Source: an uncultured Spirochaetia bacterium
GTDB taxonomy: Bacteria > Spirochaetota > UBA6919
DNA: 13,421 nt
Assembly: GCA_913053665.1 (NCBI GenBank)
Contig: CAJXGR010000051.1
Coordinates: forward strand, 1 to 13,421
Direction: 5' to 3'
Part shown: positions 13,409 through 13,421 of the stretch, in pieces
How positions within the stretch are numbered: position 1 is the first letter of the stretch
How the letters are laid out: each line of letters starts with the position of its first letter
The notes under the pieces: generated by a model
The model's database searches: none
The model's input: the letters and a program-made list of their open reading frames with translations, nothing else
What the model was told of the DNA's origin: nothing
Program-made: the position numbers and the translations under genes

Positions 13409-13421
13409 AGATCGGAAGAGC
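13409..13421. other. Illumina sequencing-adapter remnant at the contig end
   Basis: The last 13 bases, AGATCGGAAGAGC, are identical to the common start of the Illumina TruSeq adapters. A chance 13-base match exactly at a contig end is very unlikely, so these bases are not genomic and should be trimmed. Bases just before 13409 may also be less reliable. Confidence 0.95.

Overview
The window appears to be one complete assembly contig. It opens inside a gene, and its last 13 bases are an exact copy of the start of the Illumina TruSeq adapter. The gene style (lipoproteins with a loose lipobox, TPR-rich envelope proteins, DUF4846, and a 599-residue protein resembling the spirochaete-restricted family DUF5312), together with a moderate GC content, suggests a free-living spirochaete (Spirochaetota). 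This is inference from protein character; no rRNA or other phylogenetic marker is present.

Layout. (1) 1-2073, plus strand: the tail of an unidentified gene, argG (arginine biosynthesis), and directly abutting it a secreted LolA-like protein. (2) 2200-2589: a Phd/YefM-type antitoxin gene overlapping a toxin gene that survives only as its first 17 codons (PIN/VapC-like), followed at once by tRNA-Gly(UCC). (3) 9668-2609, minus strand: a gene set in transcription order: anchored TPR/NHL-propeller/VWA protein, palindromic hairpin, YqaA/DedA-type membrane protein, winged-helix-like protein with a histidine cluster, exported TPR protein with a CsgG/FlgT-like C-terminus, shikimate kinase (aroK), a perfect 38-bp palindrome, and a DUF4846 lipoprotein. 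Genes from DedA to aroK are 10 nt apart or overlapping and look like one operon. (4) 9669-9857: divergent promoter region with a good sigma-70-like promoter facing right, and 10-bp direct repeats plus a palindrome at the start of the leftward gene. (5) 9858-11657, plus: the large DUF5312-like protein. (6) 11843-13378: a Fic AMP-transferase (plus) convergent with a HicB-HicA toxin-antitoxin pair (minus), separated by a nested inverted repeat.

Function. The minus-strand set is mainly cell-envelope: an anchored scaffold or propeller protein, a DedA-family membrane protein, an exported TPR protein and a lipoprotein, with the metabolic gene aroK translationally coupled inside it. The right end and the tRNA neighbourhood hold three toxin-related loci. 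Two of these show decay or altered active sites: the PIN toxin is cut to a stub, and HicA has Tyr where the family catalytic His belongs. No CRISPR array, transposase, integrase, rRNA or phage gene was seen. No stretch longer than about 240 bases lacks a gene.
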